A DNA stretch of 64,000 nt from the NCBI RefSeq assembly GCF_002929335.1, contig NZ_PJIL01000010.1:1-64000 (forward strand), in the 5' to 3' direction. The notes below the pieces were generated by a model. That model ran no database searches, was not told where the DNA came from, and was given only the letters and a program-made list of their open reading frames with translations. A program made the translations under genes and the position numbers. This document shows, piece by piece, positions 41,522-50,237 of this stretch; the first letter of the stretch is position 1; each line of letters starts with the position of its first letter. Origin of the DNA: Arthrobacter sp. Y81 (GTDB lineage Bacteria; Actinomycetota; Actinomycetes; Actinomycetales; Micrococcaceae).

Positions 41522-41866
41522 ATGGCTGAGGAACTCTTCAAGGACGGCAAACTTTCAGGAGCCGGGGACTACCTCGACGGCGAACGCGAGGGCCGCTGGC
41601 TCTTCTATTACCGGAACGGGCAGCTGAAGGCTGATGCCGGCTACCGCCGCGGTGAACTGGACGGAGACTGCGTCTGGTACCGCGAAGGGGGCGGACTGCT
41701 CCAGAAGGGGGCGTTCCGTGAGGGGCAGCAGGACGGTTTCTGGCAGCGGTGGCACAGCACCGGGAACCTCATGGATGAAGGAACGTACGACGCCGGCCGC
41801 AAAGTGGGCGAATGGGTCACCTACGCGCCCGACGGCGCGGAGACCAAGCGCAAGACCTTCAAATAA
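41522..41866 (+). CDS. MORN-repeat protein of the YwqK type
   Basis: The 114-residue protein is built of repeated 22-25-residue MORN units: YLDGEREGRWLFYYRNGQLKADAGY, then RGELDGDCVWYREGGGLLQKGAF, REGQQDGFWQRWHSTGNL and DAGRKVGEWVTYAPDG. It is soluble and forms a beta solenoid-like hairpin stack. YwqK homologues are called antitoxins in some databases; no toxin gene is adjacent, so that role is not supported here. Confidence 0.85.
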   Translation: MAEELFKDGKLSGAGDYLDGEREGRWLFYYRNGQLKADAGYRRGELDGDCVWYREGGGLLQKGAFREGQQDGFWQRWHSTGNLMDEGTYDAGRKVGEWVTYAPDGAETKRKTFK

Positions 41867-41868
41867 TC

Positions 41869-41994
41869 CGACGCTCTCTCACTTCCTGCAACTAATCCCC
41901 CAACCGTCTCTCACTTCCTGCAGGAAAAACACGAACGCTCGCTCACCAAGTGAGCGAGCGTCGGCACAAAACGTGCAGGAAGTGCGAGAGCGTC
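41869..41994. repeat. Nested inverted-repeat element between convergent genes
   Basis: Two direct copies of CTCTCACTTCCTGCA (in 41869-41890 and 41905-41924) face an inverted copy (41974-41994). Inside is a perfect 12-bp hairpin with a 3-base loop (41935-41946 / 41950-41961). The array fills the whole gap between the MORN gene and the ABC-F gene. It may be a palindromic interspersed repeat and a bidirectional terminator. Confidence 0.75.
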
Positions 41995-41998
41995 CCGC

Positions 41999-43681
41999 TT
42001 AGCGGGCGCGCTGCACGCGCTTCTCGTCCCAGACAGGCTCGGCGGATTCGTACACCCTGCCGTCCGAACCGAACACCATGAAGCGGTCGAAGGTCCGGGC
42101 GAACCAGCGGTCGTGCGTCACGGCCAGGACGGTTCCCTCGAAGTGGTCGATGGCGCGTTCGAGCGCCTCGGCCGAGTGCAGGTCCAGGTTGTCGGTCGGC
42201 TCGTCGAGGAGCAATAGTGTGGCGCCGGAGAGCTGGAGCAGCAGGATCTGGAACCGGGCCTGCTGCCCGCCGGACAGGGACTCGTACTTCTGCTCCGACT
42301 GTGAGGCCAGGCCGTAGCCGTCCAGGGCGCCGGCGGCAGCCTCGCGGCCCAGGCCTGAGCGGTGCTCGTCGCCGCGGTGCAGGATCTCCAGCAGCGTCTT
42401 GCCGAGGAGGTCCGGGCGGACATGCGTCTGCGCGAAGAAGCCGGGACGGATCCGGGCGCCGAGTTTTACGGTGCCTTCGTGGGGCACTTCGGCGATGTCG
42501 ACGTCGGACACCGGCAGGTGCTCACGCTCCGGGTCGGTGCCGCCGGTGGCGAGCAGCCGCAGGAAGTGGCTCTTGCCGGAGCCGTTGGAGCCGAGCACGC
42601 CGACGCGGTCGCCGAACCACACTTCGGTGGAGAACGGCTTCATCAGTCCGGTCAGTTCCAGCTTTTCGGCCACGATGGCCCGCTTGGCAGTCCGGCCGCC
42701 CTTGAGCCGCATCCGCACGTTCTGCTCGATCGGCAGCGCCTCCGGCGGCCCGGCTTCGAGGAACTTCGCCAGCCGGGTCTGGGCGGCGTGGTACCGGTTC
42801 GCCATGTCGGAGCGGAACGCGGCCTTGTTCTTGTACATGTTGACGAGTTCCTTGAGCTTCACGTGCTCCTCGTCCCAGCGCTTGCGCAACTCCTCGAAGC
42901 GGGCATTGCGGTCTGCACGCGCCTCGACATAGGAGCCGAAGCCGCCGCCGTGGACCCACGCGCCCGCACCGTTGATGCCCGGTTCGAGGGTGACGATGCG
43001 GCCGGCCGCGTTGTTGAGCAGCTCGCGGTCGTGGCTGATGAAGAACACGGTCTTCTTGGACTCGTTGAGCTTGCCCTCGAGCCAGCGCTTGCCTGGCACA
43101 TCGAGGTAGTTGTCCGGTTCGTCCAGGAGCAGGAGCTCGTCCGGGCCGGCGAAGAGCGCCTCCAGTACCAGCCGCTTCTGCTCGCCGCCGGAAAGGCTCG
43201 ACGCCGGGCGGTGCTGCGCGCGGTCGAACGGCAGTCCCAGCGCGGCCATGCAGACCACGTCCCAGACGGTCTCGACGTCGTAGCCTCCTGCGTCTCCCCA
43301 GTCCACGATTGCCTGGGCAAACTGCATCTGGGTGGGCTCGTCGTCGTGCTCCATCATGGCCATCTCGGCCTCGTCAACGGCGCGGGCAGCGGCGGCCAGG
43401 GCGGGCGGGGCAGCCGAAACGAGCAGGTCGCGCACGGTGGAGTCGTCCCGGACCTGTCCGACGAACTGGCGCATGATGCCCATGTTGCCGGAGCGTCCAA
43501 TCACGCCTTCGTCCGCGATGAGGTCGCCGGAGATGATCCGGAACAGCGTCGTTTTGCCGGTTCCGTTGGGCCCGATCAGCGCGGTTTTGGTCCCGTCCGG
43601 GACCTTGAAGGTCACGCCGTTGAGCAGCTGGGTGCCGTCGGACAGGAAGTAATCGATATTGGAAACGTCAATATGAGCCAC
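41999..43681 (-). CDS. ABC-F family ATP-binding protein
   Basis: The 560-residue protein has two ABC domains in one chain without membrane helices. The first has GPNGTGKTT, SSLSGGEQKRL and LLLLDEPDNYLD; the second has GSNGSGKSH, ESLSGGQQARF and LLLLDEPTDNLDLH. ABC-F proteins bind the ribosomal E site and relieve stalled or drug-bound ribosomes. The P-site tip linker is short, closer to housekeeping members than to known resistance proteins. It follows the PBP gene by 47 bases. Confidence 0.92.
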   Translation of the reverse strand: MAHIDVSNIDYFLSDGTQLLNGVTFKVPDGTKTALIGPNGTGKTTLFRIISGDLIADEGVIGRSGNMGIMRQFVGQVRDDSTVRDLLVSAAPPALAAAARAVDEAEMAMMEHDDEPTQMQFAQAIVDWGDAGGYDVETVWDVVCMAALGLPFDRAQHRPASSLSGGEQKRLVLEALFAGPDELLLLDEPDNYLDVPGKRWLEGKLNESKKTVFFISHDRELLNNAAGRIVTLEPGINGAGAWVHGGGFGSYVEARADRNARFEELRKRWDEEHVKLKELVNMYKNKAAFRSDMANRYHAAQTRLAKFLEAGPPEALPIEQNVRMRLKGGRTAKRAIVAEKLELTGLMKPFSTEVWFGDRVGVLGSNGSGKSHFLRLLATGGTDPEREHLPVSDVDIAEVPHEGTVKLGARIRPGFFAQTHVRPDLLGKTLLEILHRGDEHRSGLGREAAAGALDGYGLASQSEQKYESLSGGQQARFQILLLQLSGATLLLLDEPTDNLDLHSAEALERAIDHFEGTVLAVTHDRWFARTFDRFMVFGSDGRVYESAEPVWDEKRVQRAR

Positions 43682-43728
43682 GCTTCCATCCTCCCACGGC
43701 CACCCCGCCGGAGCTTTTGAAGGGCGTG

Positions 43729-45723
43729 CTACCCCGCTGAGACCAGGAAGTCCTTGAGCAGCGGACCTGAGGTGGTGGCGCCAAGGCCGCCTTCCTCGAC
43801 GAACACGGCAACGGCGAGGTCGCCGTGGACGGCCACAATCCAGGCGTGCGTCTTCGGCGGGTTTTCATTGCCGAATTCGGCGGTGCCTGTCTTGGCGCCG
43901 ACGGGTTCCCCCGGCACGGAAGAGAGGAATCCAGCGTGGCCCGACGTCACCACTGCACGCATCATGTCGGCCAGGGCGGCAGCCTCCGCCGCCGTAACCG
44001 GCTTGTCCGCGGCTTTCGCGGGCGCAGGTGCGGTGGAGGTCAACGACGGCGACGCTCCCTCCGCCGTCGGGGTTCCGGCGCCGTCCGTGCCTGCCGTGCC
44101 GGCGCCTGCTTCAGCGTTGAGCACGAGGGTGGGCGAGACGGGGGAGCCCTTTGCTACGGATCCGGCCATGACGGCGGCTGCCAGCGGGGAGAGGAGCACC
44201 TTGCCTTGCCCGATCATGGATGCGGCATGCTCGGTGCCTTCGGCCTCGCCGGGGACGGAGCCAAGGAAGGCATCGGCCCCCAGGCCGGGCGCCTCAACGG
44301 CAACGCCCAGGGAAGTGGCGGCGGACTCCAGCTGGGCCTGGCTGACTGAATCCCGGGCTGAGATGAACGCGGTGTTGCAGGAGTGGGCAAACGCGTCGCG
44401 CAGGGTGACGGACCCAAGGGAGTCTGCCGGATAGCCTTCGGCGTTCTTGAACGTGCGGCCGTCCACCGTGAGCGTGGGCGTGCACTCAACCTTGGAGTCC
44501 GGGGTCATGCCGTTGCGGATCATGGCGAGTGAATCCACCATCTTGAACGTTGAGCCCGGGGCGTACTGGCCCAGCATTGCGGTGTTATAGCCGTTGCTGC
44601 CCGGTCCTGACGCTGCGGCCAGCACCGCGCCGCTGGAGGGACGCAGGGCCACGATGGCGGAGGCCGGACCCACATCGGCAAGGACGTCTTCTGCGAGCTG
44701 CTGAAGATTCGGATCCAGTGTGGTCTTCACGGGCGTCCCCGGCTTGATCTCAACCTGGAACAGGAGCCGGCGGCCCTCGTTGGGCAGCGCCTGCTTCTCC
44801 TCAGCGGTGAGGCCGGCCTTTTCGGCGAAGACCTGGACTCCATCGGTGCCACGGAGTTGCGCGTCGTATTGCTGCTGAAGCCCGCCGGTGCCGGTGGTGT
44901 CCCCGGCCTTAAGGGTCCCGCCGGACTTTTCAATCTGTTCGGCGTTCGCCTCGGCCGCAGTGCCCAGGAGGGCGCGGGCGAAGGTGCGGGAGGGTGCCAG
45001 CGGCAGGGAGTCGCGGATGGAACGGGCGCCGGGAATCTCGGCGATCTGCGCGTCCGTGACGGTCCGGCCGTCCTCGCGCAGGGTGATGGCGGCGACGAAG
45101 GCCTCGGCCCCGGCCGCCTGGACCTGCTGGGTGTAGGCGGCGGGATCAACTCCCACAAGCTGGGCAAGTTTGGTGGCGGACGCAGCCGGATCGGCGGAAC
45201 CCAGCTGGGGCTTGTCGATGCCGACGTTCACTACCGGCCGGTACGTGACGAGTTTCGCGTCACCGGCGCCCAGGATCTCGGCCCGCTGCGGCGAGTGTAC
45301 GGCCGCGCTCAGGACTTCGCCGTCCGCCAGTTCGGGGACCAGCATGTCCGGCTTCCACACGGTCAGCCACTTGTCGCCGGACTTCTTCAGTTCGGCGGAA
45401 ACGGTGTACTTCCAGTCATCGGAGCCGACCTTCCAGCTGTAGTTCAGCGGGACCGTTGCGGTGTCCTTCTCCAGTTTCACCTCGCCGCTTTCAACAGCCG
45501 GCTTGGCAGGCTCGAGCGCCTGGAACACCTCTTTCAGCTGTTCGTTGGCGGCGGCGGCGTCCTTGCCGTCAAAGGCAACGGAGCCTACATCCAGCGCCGT
45601 CACTGCGGCAGCGAGCTGCTTCGCGGCGTCCTGCGCGCCGGCACGGCCGTCATCGCAGGCCACCAGCGATCCGCCAATTATGAGTCCGACAAGGGCAAGC
45701 GAAAGTTTCTGAAAGTTCCCCAC
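43729..45723 (-). CDS. Class B-type penicillin-binding lipoprotein (MecA-like N-terminus)
   Basis: The 664-residue protein starts with a signal ending in a lipobox (GSLVACDD). NTF2-like (MecA-N) and PBP-dimer domains follow, then a transpeptidase with S391 in PGSTFKMVD, SCN in HSCNTAF and KTGT in GAKTGTAEF. The catalytic set is complete, so it should crosslink peptidoglycan outside the membrane. A Thr/Ala/Ser-rich insert of about 60 residues lies between SCN and KTGT. Similar MecA-N proteins tolerate some beta-lactams, but resistance cannot be inferred. Confidence 0.88.
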   Translation of the reverse strand: MGNFQKLSLALVGLIIGGSLVACDDGRAGAQDAAKQLAAAVTALDVGSVAFDGKDAAAANEQLKEVFQALEPAKPAVESGEVKLEKDTATVPLNYSWKVGSDDWKYTVSAELKKSGDKWLTVWKPDMLVPELADGEVLSAAVHSPQRAEILGAGDAKLVTYRPVVNVGIDKPQLGSADPAASATKLAQLVGVDPAAYTQQVQAAGAEAFVAAITLREDGRTVTDAQIAEIPGARSIRDSLPLAPSRTFARALLGTAAEANAEQIEKSGGTLKAGDTTGTGGLQQQYDAQLRGTDGVQVFAEKAGLTAEEKQALPNEGRRLLFQVEIKPGTPVKTTLDPNLQQLAEDVLADVGPASAIVALRPSSGAVLAAASGPGSNGYNTAMLGQYAPGSTFKMVDSLAMIRNGMTPDSKVECTPTLTVDGRTFKNAEGYPADSLGSVTLRDAFAHSCNTAFISARDSVSQAQLESAATSLGVAVEAPGLGADAFLGSVPGEAEGTEHAASMIGQGKVLLSPLAAAVMAGSVAKGSPVSPTLVLNAEAGAGTAGTDGAGTPTAEGASPSLTSTAPAPAKAADKPVTAAEAAALADMMRAVVTSGHAGFLSSVPGEPVGAKTGTAEFGNENPPKTHAWIVAVHGDLAVAVFVEEGGLGATTSGPLLKDFLVSAG

Positions 45724-45777
45724 CGCGCCATTATGCCCGTTGGCGCGGACAAAGTTCTTGTCACAGCGTTGCTGCGC

Positions 45778-46434
45778 TCAGGCGGGGCGGATGATCCGGC
45801 GCTGCGTGGCGACCGAAATGGCCGCCGTGCGGTTGTCCACGCCCAGCTTGCCGTAGATGTGCACAAGATGGGTCTTGACAGTTGCCTCCGAAATGAACAA
45901 CTGTCGGGCGATGGCACGGTTCGGCAGTCCCGTGGCCAGCAGCTGCAGCAGCTCGATCTCCCGGCCGGACAGTGCCGGTTCGGGATTCCGGATCCTGCCC
46001 ATCAGCCGGGCGGCCACCTCGGGTGCCAGTGCCGTGTGGCCTGACGCCGCCATCAGCACGGCCTGCCGGATGTGCTCGGGCGGTGCGTCCTTGAGCATGT
46101 AGCCGCTGGCGCCGGCTTCGACGGCGGCGAGGATGTCGGCGTCGGAATCGTAGGTGGTGAGGATCAGCACCGGCGGCGCGGGGGTGCCTGCCGCACCGGC
46201 CTTGATCTTTTCCGTGGCCGTGACGCCGTCCATGCCGGCACCCATTTGCAGGTCCATGAGCACCACGTCCACGGGCTCACCGAGGGTGCGGAGCCTGGAA
46301 AGCTGGGCCAGTGCCGCGGCACCGTCGGCGGCTTCTGCTGCCACGGTGATGCCCTCGAAGTCGCTGAGCATGGCGCGGAGCCCGGCACGGACCACCGGGT
46401 GGTCGTCCACCAGCAGGATGCGGATTGCGGTCAC
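45778..46434 (-). CDS. NarL/LuxR-family response regulator
   Basis: The 218-residue protein has a receiver with ILLVDDHPVVR and the phospho-acceptor Asp61 in VVLMDLQMG, followed by a LuxR-type HTH (LSGREIELLQLLATGLPNRAIA, SEATVKTHLVHIYGKLGV). Its GTG start overlaps the kinase stop (GTGA), so the pair is translationally coupled. An insertion (RTLGEP, MGAGMDG) lengthens the receiver slightly. It probably regulates the divergent ABC genes. Confidence 0.92.
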   Translation of the reverse strand: MTAIRILLVDDHPVVRAGLRAMLSDFEGITVAAEAADGAAALAQLSRLRTLGEPVDVVLMDLQMGAGMDGVTATEKIKAGAAGTPAPPVLILTTYDSDADILAAVEAGASGYMLKDAPPEHIRQAVLMAASGHTALAPEVAARLMGRIRNPEPALSGREIELLQLLATGLPNRAIARQLFISEATVKTHLVHIYGKLGVDNRTAAISVATQRRIIRPA

Positions 46435-47717
46435 TGTGGTTCCTCCGACGCCGCGGCAGCGTCCGCCAGCGGGAGCCGGATGGCCACCACGGTTCCCTCG
46501 CCCGGCGCGGACTCGATGGCGAGCGTTCCGGCCAGCGCCGTCACGCGTTCCCGCAGGGACCTGAGGCCGTACCCGGAGCCGTCTTTTCGCTGCGGATGGT
46601 CCGCGGACGCCGCCGCCTCCGGACGGAACCCGACGCCGTCGTCGTAGATGTCCAGGGCCACTTCGGTCCCCATGAAGGACAGGGTGACGACGGCGGTGCT
46701 TGCCTTCGCATGCACCCACACATTCGCGAGGCTCGCCTGCGCCGCGCGCAGCAGGGTAGTGGAGTACGGGTTGGACAGCTCAACGGGGGCACCTTCGACG
46801 TCGAAGCGGCAGCGGAGCCCTGCCCCGCGGGCCGCCGCCTCTGCCTCGGTCTTTTCGCAGAGTCGGCGGAGGCTGCTTGCCAGGGACATCTGCTCGAGCG
46901 CCGGGGATTGCAGTCCGCGGACAAAGTTGCGCGCCTCGGCGAGGTTCGCGGACGCCGTCTCCTGCACCGTGCGGAGCCGCTCGCGCGCGGTTGCCGTGTC
47001 ACCGGCCTCGAGCGCCTTCTCGGCCGAGCGGCCCATCAGCACAATGCTGGAGAAGCCCTGGGCAAGGGTGTCATGTATTTCGCGGGCCAGCCGTGCCCGC
47101 TCGGTCAGTGTCCCGGCATCGTGCTGGCTGCGGGCGAGCTCGCCGCGCGTCCGGCGCAATTCCTCGGCTGCAAGCCGCTGGTTCTCCGCTTCGAGATAGA
47201 GCGCCCGGTACGCGAGGCCCGTAACCACGGCAAAGGCTGCACCGAACACCGGACCCAGCACCATCGGCAGTTCCAGGCCCGGGCCCGCGGCACCCGTGTT
47301 GTGGAACCAGAGCGCCACCACAACCAGCACGGTGGACGCCGCAATGACCGGCAGGGCCACCCGTCGGGGCAGGACGTGCAGCTGCAGGAAGAAGAGCGGG
47401 AAGGCCAGCCAGACGAAGTCCGCACTGGCCCAGATGAGCACCAGCCACAGAACTGAGACCGCGCCGAGCCACCATCGGGCATAACGCCTCGGATCAAAAC
47501 GGCCAGTGTCCGTGGAGTGGCGTTTCTCGAGAACAGTCCCGATGAGGTAAACGGCCGCGAGCAGCAGCGCAAGGGCCACCGTAATCCAGCCGGACGGCGC
47601 CGGACCGGACAGCAGAACGCGCGCCATGGCCACCAGAAGCAGGACGGCGAAGCCCACGTGGAGGCTGATCCTCAGTAGCCGCAGGATTATCGCGGAACCG
47701 CTGGGCTCACCCTGCAT
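46431..47717 (-). CDS. Sensor histidine kinase (HisKA_3)
   Basis: The 428-residue kinase has five to six membrane helices in the first 170 residues, a coiled coil (LEAENQRLAAEELRRTRGEL), HisKA_3 (RARLAREIHDTLAQGF, phospho-His215) and HATPase_c (DIYDDGVGF, GYGLRSLRERVTALAG). The ATG at 47717 follows GAGG. The open frame continues far upstream to 48620, but that part is antisense to the ABC permease and is not coding. Confidence 0.9.
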   Translation of the reverse strand: MQGEPSGSAIILRLLRISLHVGFAVLLLVAMARVLLSGPAPSGWITVALALLLAAVYLIGTVLEKRHSTDTGRFDPRRYARWWLGAVSVLWLVLIWASADFVWLAFPLFFLQLHVLPRRVALPVIAASTVLVVVALWFHNTGAAGPGLELPMVLGPVFGAAFAVVTGLAYRALYLEAENQRLAAEELRRTRGELARSQHDAGTLTERARLAREIHDTLAQGFSSIVLMGRSAEKALEAGDTATARERLRTVQETASANLAEARNFVRGLQSPALEQMSLASSLRRLCEKTEAEAAARGAGLRCRFDVEGAPVELSNPYSTTLLRAAQASLANVWVHAKASTAVVTLSFMGTEVALDIYDDGVGFRPEAAASADHPQRKDGSGYGLRSLRERVTALAGTLAIESAPGEGTVVAIRLPLADAAAASEEPQ

Positions 47718-47796
47718 CAACACGTGCCTCGCATCAATCCAGCCTATCCCCCGGCGCCCCGTTCTTCGGGCGAAAGGTGGGGGGCCGGACGGCAAA

Positions 47797-47812
47797 TCAA
47801 CCGTTTGGTTGA
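47797..47812. promoter_or_regulatory. Palindrome TCAACC-GTTT-GGTTGA between two-component system and ABC genes
   Basis: A perfect inverted repeat with 6-bp arms and a 4-base spacer lies in the 205-bp divergent region, about 80 bp from the kinase start and 111 bp from the permease start. It is the best candidate for the binding site of the neighbouring response regulator. Confidence 0.5.
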
Positions 47813-47922
47813 CCCGCGTCCCCACCCGTTGTCTCCAGGCGGCCAACCGGCCTGCCGATGTGCGGTGCCGCGGGCGGCGGAAGACTGAAAACAAGCCACC
47901 AACCCGCCACGAAAGGAACCCC

Positions 47923-49038
47923 GTGTTTCTCGCTATTCGCGATCTCCGCTTTGCCAAAGGCCGCTTTGCCCTGATGGCTGCCGTGATCGCCCTGATCACC
48001 TTCCTGCTCGTGATGCTCTCGGGACTGACCGCCGGGCTGGGAAACCAGTCGACGTCGGCGATCGCCGGGCTCCGCGCCGACCAGGTGGTGTTCGGCGCCC
48101 CCGCGGGGACTCCCGCGAAGGAATCGTTCACGGAGTCGGAAGTGACCCGGGAACAACTGGCTGCCTGGTCCGGCCGGGACGGCGTTTCCGGGGTTGAGGC
48201 GCTTGGCATCAGCCAGGTCCGCGCGAAGGCGGTTGGGTCAGCCGGAGGAGCCCCCGGCGGCACCGCCAACGTGGCCGTCTTTGGCAGCGGCAACGGCCTG
48301 CCTGCGGACCCGCCCGGCGGTCTGCTGCCTGCCCATGCGGCCGACGGAACGGTTGTGGTGGGCGAAACCCTGGCCGAAGACCTGCATCTCGGACCCGGCA
48401 GCCTCCTGGCGGTGGGCGGCATCGAGCTCACCGTTGCCCGGGTCGTCCCGGACCAGTGGTATTCACACACCGGCGTCGTCTGGACGTCGTTGGACGACTG
48501 GCGGCAACTGGCCCGCACGGGCAACGGGTCCGTCGGCACTGTGCTGGCTGTGACATTCGACGCCGGCGCACCGGTGGACGTGGAGGCCGCGAATGCTGCA
48601 GCGGGGACAGTCAGCGCCACCCGTGAAGGTTCCTTTCAGGCGCTCGGTTCCTTCAAGAGCGAAAACGGATCGCTGGTGCTGATGCAGGCGTTCCTGTACG
48701 GAATCTCGGCACTCGTCATCGTCGCGTTCCTGACGGTGTGGACCGTGCAGCGGACCCGGGACATCGCCGTCGTCAAGGCGATGGGCGGCTCATCCGGCTA
48801 TGTCCTGCGGGATGCGATGGTGCAGGCCGTCATCGTGCTGGCCGCCGGAACCCTCGCCGGAGGCGGAATGGGCCTGCTCGGCGGATTCGTTGCCGCGCAG
48901 GCCGCTCCGTTCCTGGTCACACCGGCAACCACACTCCTGCCGGTCGCCGGCATCCTGCTCCTGGGCCTGGCAGGAGCAGCTGCGGCCGTCCGCGGCGTCA
49001 CGCGGGTGGACCCCCTGCTCGCCCTCGGTGGCAACTGA
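47923..49038 (+). CDS. FtsX-like ABC transporter permease (MacB type)
   Basis: The 371-residue permease has a first membrane helix (LMAAVIALITFLLVMLSGL), a periplasm-side-type domain of about 220 residues and three C-terminal helices with TVQRTRDIAVVKAMGGSSGYVLRDA, the FtsX/MacB coupling motif. The GTG start follows AAAGGA. It pairs with the ATPase gene 43 bases downstream; such systems export peptides or move lipoproteins. Confidence 0.88.
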   Translation: MFLAIRDLRFAKGRFALMAAVIALITFLLVMLSGLTAGLGNQSTSAIAGLRADQVVFGAPAGTPAKESFTESEVTREQLAAWSGRDGVSGVEALGISQVRAKAVGSAGGAPGGTANVAVFGSGNGLPADPPGGLLPAHAADGTVVVGETLAEDLHLGPGSLLAVGGIELTVARVVPDQWYSHTGVVWTSLDDWRQLARTGNGSVGTVLAVTFDAGAPVDVEAANAAAGTVSATREGSFQALGSFKSENGSLVLMQAFLYGISALVIVAFLTVWTVQRTRDIAVVKAMGGSSGYVLRDAMVQAVIVLAAGTLAGGGMGLLGGFVAAQAAPFLVTPATTLLPVAGILLLGLAGAAAAVRGVTRVDPLLALGGN

Positions 49039-49081
49039 ATCCCTCCTGAACACCTTATACATTCCTCGAAAGGAATACTCA

Positions 49082-49795
49082 TTGGATACCGCGCTCAACC
49101 TCGTCAACGTAACTCTCGAGTACCCGGACGGAGACGGCACGCTGAAAGCGCTGGACCGGGTAAGCCTCGCACTCGGCGCCGGGGAGTTCCTGGCCCTGGT
49201 GGGCCCGTCAGGGTCCGGAAAGTCCTCGTTGCTGGCAGTCGCTGCGGCGTTGATCCGCCCGACCTCCGGTGTGGTCACCGTTGACGGCCAGGAAGCCACG
49301 GGCCTGCGCGACGCCGGGCTGACGGCATTGCGCCGGGAAAAGGTGGGCATCATATTCCAGCAACCCAATCTGCTGCCGTCCCTGACGGCAGTCGACCAGC
49401 TCATCCTGGCTGACCACCTGCGCGGGAAGCCACTGGCGGCCGCGCGCCGGAGGGCAGCCGAGCTATTGGAAATGGTCGGACTCGCTCCGGTCCGGAACAA
49501 ACGCCCGCATCAACTGTCCGGTGGCCAGCGCCAGCGCGTGAACGTTGCGCGCGCCCTGATGGGGCGTCCTGCCGTACTCCTCGTGGACGAACCGACGGCG
49601 GCACTGGACCACGAGCGGAGCGGGGAAATTGTCCGGCTCCTGCGGGAGGTCACCGACGAATTTAGCGTGGCCACCGTGATGGTCACCCACGACACCGAAT
49701 TCGTGCCGCTGACGGATGCCGTGGCCACCATGCGGGATGGCCGGATCTCTGCCCGTCAGCCCTCCGGCAGCGCCCCGGCACGGGCGTCATCGTAG
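49082..49795 (+). CDS. ABC transporter ATP-binding protein (MacB/LolD type)
   Basis: The 237-residue ATPase has [10 protein letters not shown]-loop [12 protein letters not shown], signature [16 protein letters not shown], Walker [13 protein letters not shown] and H-loop VTHDTEF, typical of MacB/LolD ATPases. The TTG start is chosen because AAAGGA is seven bases upstream; no ATG fits. The last 40 bases overlap the convergent HxlR gene. Confidence 0.92.
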   Translation: MDTALNLVNVTLEYPDGDGTLKALDRVSLALGAGEFLALVGPSGSGKSSLLAVAAALIRPTSGVVTVDGQEATGLRDAGLTALRREKVGIIFQQPNLLPSLTAVDQLILADHLRGKPLAAARRRAAELLEMVGLAPVRNKRPHQLSGGQRQRVNVARALMGRPAVLLVDEPTAALDHERSGEIVRLLREVTDEFSVATVMVTHDTEFVPLTDAVATMRDGRISARQPSGSAPARASS

Positions 49796-50172
49796 GCGTC
49801 CCTGGCGTCCAGGATGCTGGGAACGTTTGACTCGGCCCAGTCCCGGAGGATCGCGAGGGGACCCAGCAGCGACTCCCCCAGGCCGGTCAGTTGATAGTCG
49901 ACGCGCGGGGGAACCTGGGCGAACACTGTCCGGATTATCAGCCCGTCCCTCTCCAGCGTCCTGAGGGTCTGGGTCAGGACCTTGGGCGTAATGACGTGGA
50001 CGTGCTTGCGCAGTTCGGAGAAACGGACGGGCCCGTCCGCGAGCACCTGGACCACAAGCGACGCCCATTTGTCCCCGATCCGTTGGAAAACAACGCGGGA
50101 CGGGCACAGCGGATCCATGATGTCGGCACCGGGCCTCAGGCCGGGCAGATGGGTATCCAAGCAGCACCTCAT
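49756..50172 (-). CDS. HxlR-family transcriptional regulator
   Basis: The 138-residue protein has the HxlR winged helix: [30 protein letters not shown], then [19 protein letters not shown] and [12 protein letters not shown]. Cys residues cluster at the N-terminus (MRCCL and DPLCPSR), so thiol-based sensing like YodB or HypR is possible. It diverges from the NmrA-like gene across a perfect palindrome. The C-terminal tail overlaps the ABC ATPase gene antisense for 40 bases. Confidence 0.9.
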   Translation of the reverse strand: MRCCLDTHLPGLRPGADIMDPLCPSRVVFQRIGDKWASLVVQVLADGPVRFSELRKHVHVITPKVLTQTLRTLERDGLIIRTVFAQVPPRVDYQLTGLGESLLGPLAILRDWAESNVPSILDARDAYDDARAGALPEG

Positions 50173-50188
50173 TTCTCTTAAGCCAACG

Positions 50189-50203
50189 GTATCCTATAGA
50201 TAC
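50189..50203. promoter_or_regulatory. HxlR-type operator GTATC-CTATA-GATAC
   Basis: A perfect 5-bp-arm inverted repeat lies midway between the divergent HxlR and NmrA-like genes, and overlaps TATCCT, a candidate -10 for the + strand. HxlR regulators with redox-sensing Cys bind similar GTATC/GATAC repeats and repress adjacent oxidoreductases. Confidence 0.65.
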
Positions 50204-50237
50204 TATGAAGTCCTACGGTACCAACGCTAGGAGTGGC

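Noticed and set aside
41522..41866. Toxin-antitoxin module
   Set aside because: The YwqK-type protein is called an antitoxin in some databases, but no partner toxin gene lies next to it; neighbours are a DeoR-type regulator and an ABC-F protein.
47718..48620. Upstream extension of the second histidine kinase (to 729 codons)
   Set aside because: The extra part is antisense to the FtsX-like permease, and the normal kinase N-terminus with a membrane helix begins at 47717.
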